The translations under genes and the position numbers were made by a program. Below the pieces are notes generated by a model that did not search any database, was not told where the DNA came from, and saw only the letters and a program-made list of their open reading frames with translations. DNA of 64,000 nt from Pterobdella sp. o SKG-2022 (taxonomy: Eukaryota; Annelida; Clitellata; Hirudinida; Piscicolidae), in the NCBI GenBank assembly GCA_964035795.1, contig OZ038327.1, positions 4,687,651-4,751,650 of the forward strand, read 5' to 3'. This document shows, piece by piece, positions 61,326 to 64,000 of the stretch (position 1 is the first letter of the stretch; each line of letters begins with the position of its first letter).

Positions 61326-63310
61326 ATGGTCATAAACACCCTCAAAACAACACCTGAAATTAAAATCAGCACCGTCTCCGACCCATCTTTTACCCTTTTC
61401 AACGTTCCACAATTTATCACTAAATTCAATCTTGAAGAATCAATAAAGGCAAGGTTCATCAATTCTAACAATGAAATCAACGTATACAAAAATAAAAAAA
61501 ACATACACAACCCATCAACTCTTGACTGGTACGTACAAGTACCGCGTCATCTCACCAAAATCTTCCTTGATGGCAATAGAATCAAACTTTCTATAGGCTC
61601 CTTTCCAGCCCGTCTCAATCTGAGTCCATCTCGCTGCTCAAATTTTCAACTCTACGGGCATTCCAGCATCAAATGTCTTGAAGATAAGATCTGCTTCTGC
61701 TGAGCAGAACCGGAACACCCTGGATTCCCTTGCCGTTCTTTTCCAATATGCACTGCATGCTTTCTGAGAAAAACCAAGCCGATCATTCGACTGACTCTAG
61801 AGGCTGCCCTGAATTCATTATGCAGAAGCTGCTAAAACAAAAGAACATAAACAGATGATTTTTTTTTGTTACTTCTTCTTAACAAAAAAATACTCTTGGT
61901 TTTCTCAACCCTCGCTCCATCATCAACAAGTCATTTCATATTCTTGATGCCATCTCATCTTCATCGCTCGATCTTTTTGCTCTCACTAAAACTTGTGTCA
62001 CTTCAAACCAGGACAACCTTTTTTACTATAATATATGTCTTCATAATTACAGCGTCCTACATGCACATCGTCAAGCTGAAGACTGCGGCGGCGAAATTGC
62101 AATTATTTTAACAAACAAGATTTTCGCCACTCGTTTCAACCAGGAAGCATACTCTTTCTTTGAAATATTATCTACCAAAATCTCAATTCAAACCTTCACT
62201 CTCAACTCAAACCTTAACTCTCAACTTATCCGTCATCTACCGACCACCTTATAGCCCTAATTTCATCAACCAACTATCCACTCTTTCAAATAATAATCTA
62301 TCAGCTGTTGTTCCACAAAGGTCTGTCTTTGGTCCTCTACTCTTCGTCATCTACACTTCCCCTTTAGCCAAAATTTTTCAAAAAAACCTCATCAATTTTC
62401 ATCAATATGCAGATGACATCATTCTCACATCTGAATTCCTACGACAACCCTCAAGCAGCCGTTGAAGAAATATCTAAATGCATCTCTTCTGTACATACCT
62501 GGTTCTCGACAAAACCTCCTCAAACCCAACATAGACAAAAAAAATGTAATGTTTGTCTGTACTAAATCGCGCATAAAAACCCTAACGAAAATACTTAAAG
62601 TTGCTGGTCAGAATATAAAGATTTCTTCCGAAATAAAATTACTTAGCTACATCATCGACAACACTCTCTCCTTCGACCAACACATCTCTTCAACAACCAT
62701 ACAATGTAACATACATATCAGAGCCATCAAACACATTCACAAATGTCTCACTTTTCAAACAGCTCACAATCTCGCTCTTGCTCTCATCATTTCTAGACTA
62801 GACTACTGCAATTCTCTTTTCTACTCTCTTCCACCTACACTTATTAGAAAGCTACAACAACTTTAAAACCACATTGCATGCATTGTTCTCAACTGTAACG
62901 TTTTTACCCCATCTACCCTAGAGAAGCTTCACTGGCTTCTTACACCAAAAAGACTCATTTTCAAGATAGCTAGTCTCACCTACAACTGTAATCACTCAAA
63001 AAATATTGGATATCTCTACGAACTCACCAACAAAGGAAATTTTTTTTCGTTAAGATCGAGAAACTCACCACTTCACCAACCAGTTGGCAAAACAAAATAC
63101 TTCAGTAGATCATTCAGCCATGCTGCACCTGCAATATGGAACACTCTCTCTAATTAAATCAGATCCCTTTCTCGTTAATCATTCAAATCATTGCTCAAGA
63201 CTTATTTGTACAGACTATAATCTCTTCATAAACTATATTTTTTTCTTTAAGCGCCTCTGATACATGTTTAATTCATGTGAAAAGTGCGCTATATAAATTT
63301 AAATAAATAA
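61326..63310 (+). mobile_element. L2 LINE with internal deletion
   Basis: ORF1 (61326-61703): IFLDGNRIKLSIGSFPARLN and a zinc-knuckle relic CSNFQLYGHSSIKC, where the second Cys is Phe. Endonuclease start (about 61905-62200): RSIINKSFHILDAISSSSLD and DCGGEIAIILTNK. At about 62230-62310 the frame passes from LSVIYRPPYSPNFI (endonuclease) directly to AVVPQRSVFGPLLFVIYTSP (RT domain B), so the rest of the endonuclease and early RT are deleted. Then INFHQYADDIILTSE (catalytic YADD intact), LDYCNSLFYSLPPTLIRKLQ, LEKLHWLLTPKRLIFKIA and SRSFSHAAPAIWNTL. The 3' end GTGCGCTATATAAAT is followed by AAAT and AAT repeats (to about 63350). It is inserted opposite to, and probably within an intron of, a minus-strand gene. 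Confidence 0.92.
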
Positions 63311-63375
63311 ATAAATATTAACAACAATAATAATAATAATAATATAAAAAAATAATTATAATAATAAACAGCGAC

Positions 63376-63444
63376 CTTGATGGACAGGGCATACAAGTGA
63401 TTCAGCATCACGTGGTTGGGTTCAGGCAACAATGTCGGTTCCAC
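63376..63444 (-). CDS. PRKAB: AMPK beta subunit, C-terminal exon
   Basis: A 69-bp exon (23 codons, phase 0) between CACGAAG and AAG|GTCGCT. LLPEPNHVMLNHLYALSIK is a signature of the AMP-activated protein kinase beta subunit. This C-terminal ASC region holds the alpha and gamma subunits together in the energy-sensing kinase. In vertebrates the next exon begins at this same position (SIK|DGVMVL) and ends the protein; I found no such exon downstream to 55 kb. The donor GTCGCT is weak. Read-through would add only a short hydrophobic tail. Confidence 0.88.
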
Positions 63445-63538
63445 CTTCGTGACGTCGTTATCAATAATATTATGGTCAAAATAATTATCATTAATTTATT
63501 AAGTTTCTTAATATTAATTTTATTGATTTAGGACTCAC

Positions 63539-63660
63539 GTGGTCGGGCACGTGTTTATTGAGGATGATTTGCAGGAGGTGCTTAGGAAGAGTGGGTGGTC
63601 CCATGGAGGTCGGAGGAGGGATTTCGTGCCCAAAAACGCCTTCTAATAGGCTTTTACTAT
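63539..63660 (-). CDS. PRKAB: AMPK beta subunit, penultimate exon found
   Basis: A 122-bp exon between TTCACTCAG and CAC|GTGAGT, phase 1 in (two bases complete the first codon), phase 0 out. It reads SKSLLEGVFGHEIPPPTSMG then PPTLPKHLLQIILNKHVPDH. PPTLPKHLLQIILNK matches the beta-subunit 'PPxLPPHLLQVILNK' block that opens the ASC domain, and it joins the next exon as HVPDH-VEPTLLPEPNH. The glycogen-binding module and N terminus must lie beyond the right edge of the window. Confidence 0.9.
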
Positions 63661-64000
63661 CTGAGTGAAGAGTTTTGTCTCGTTATTTTTCTTTTAAGAA
63701 ATTTTGAGATAAGAAACTGTTAAATAGTAGTGGAATTCGACAAGCACTTTGTAAGCTATTAAGCATCGTAATCCGTCTCCACTCACTCCCACCCTACCAC
63801 CACCATCTCTCACTCTTTATCTAACACCACCACCTCTCACTCCCATTCTAACATCACCCACACTTATTCCCATCTTACCATAAATGAATAAATAAAACTT
63901 CTATTCTATCGAGAAAAAAAACGTCCAGTATTTATTTATTTATTCTCCTTCCTCTTTCTCTTAAGTGCAGTTTTTTTTTTATTCTCTTATCTTAATTTCC
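63661..64000. other. AMPK beta intron, right edge of window
   Basis: AT-rich intron next to the acceptor, then a C/A-rich block (63775-63885) with imperfect CACCACCATCTCTCACTC repeats. No exon seen. Confidence 0.5.

Overview
The window looks like AT-rich nuclear DNA from an invertebrate animal. The evidence is spliceosomal genes with GT-AG introns and preserved codon phase, many LINE lineages, a Penelope-like element, a tRNA-derived SINE family, and very long microsatellites. A spiralian (annelid or mollusc) would fit the F-type lectin, the L2-type LINEs and the poly-Asn proteins, but no feature fixes the species.

Layout. 1-4.5 kb is noncoding with a minisatellite. 4.5-7 kb holds two decayed LINE 3' ends, the second running straight into an ~850-bp ATCT array. 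8.8-10.3 kb is noncoding but packed with CRE-like TGACGTCA palindromes, including a five-unit array with an exact 19-bp period. 10-24 kb is mostly AT-rich desert with SINE copies, LINE scraps, two foldback sequences, a GTTA/GATA array and a pure 780-bp TAG array. 24.3-28.8 kb has a LINE fragment, a 200-N gap, then a nearly full-length but broken APE-type LINE with C2H2 fingers that ends in a GTAT array.

Genes. 30.8-34.8 kb (minus, possibly to 39.8 kb) is a NEMO/optineurin-type gene: coiled coil, UBAN ubiquitin-binding motif, about 600 Asn/Asp-rich residues, and a terminal CCHC zinc finger. 40.1-43.3 kb (minus) is a four-exon RING-finger gene whose exons join in phase to 222 residues, with an Asn/His-rich insert inside the RING. 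43.9-44.5 kb (minus) is the last exon of an unrecognised gene. 50.4-53.9 kb (plus) is a three-exon secreted PAN/Apple plus F-type lectin gene of 248 residues. 60.4-61.0 kb (minus) has three phase-compatible exons of an unknown gene, with a possible terminal exon at 55.7 kb. 63.4-63.7 kb (minus) carries two exons of the AMP-activated protein kinase beta subunit, whose usual last exon I could not find.

Mobile DNA. 45-50 kb is a nest of L2-type, APE-endonuclease, Penelope-like (RT plus GIY-YIG relic) and jockey/CR1-like fragments. 57.4-59.9 kb is an R2/NeSL-type LINE with a restriction-like endonuclease, and 61.3-63.3 kb an internally deleted L2 element. Most visible LINE 3' ends pass directly into simple tandem repeats, so retroposition tails may explain several of the large microsatellites. 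The SINE shares its 3' tail with the L2 element, which suggests the L2 machinery mobilised it.

All calls come from reading the sequence; no database search or folding was run.
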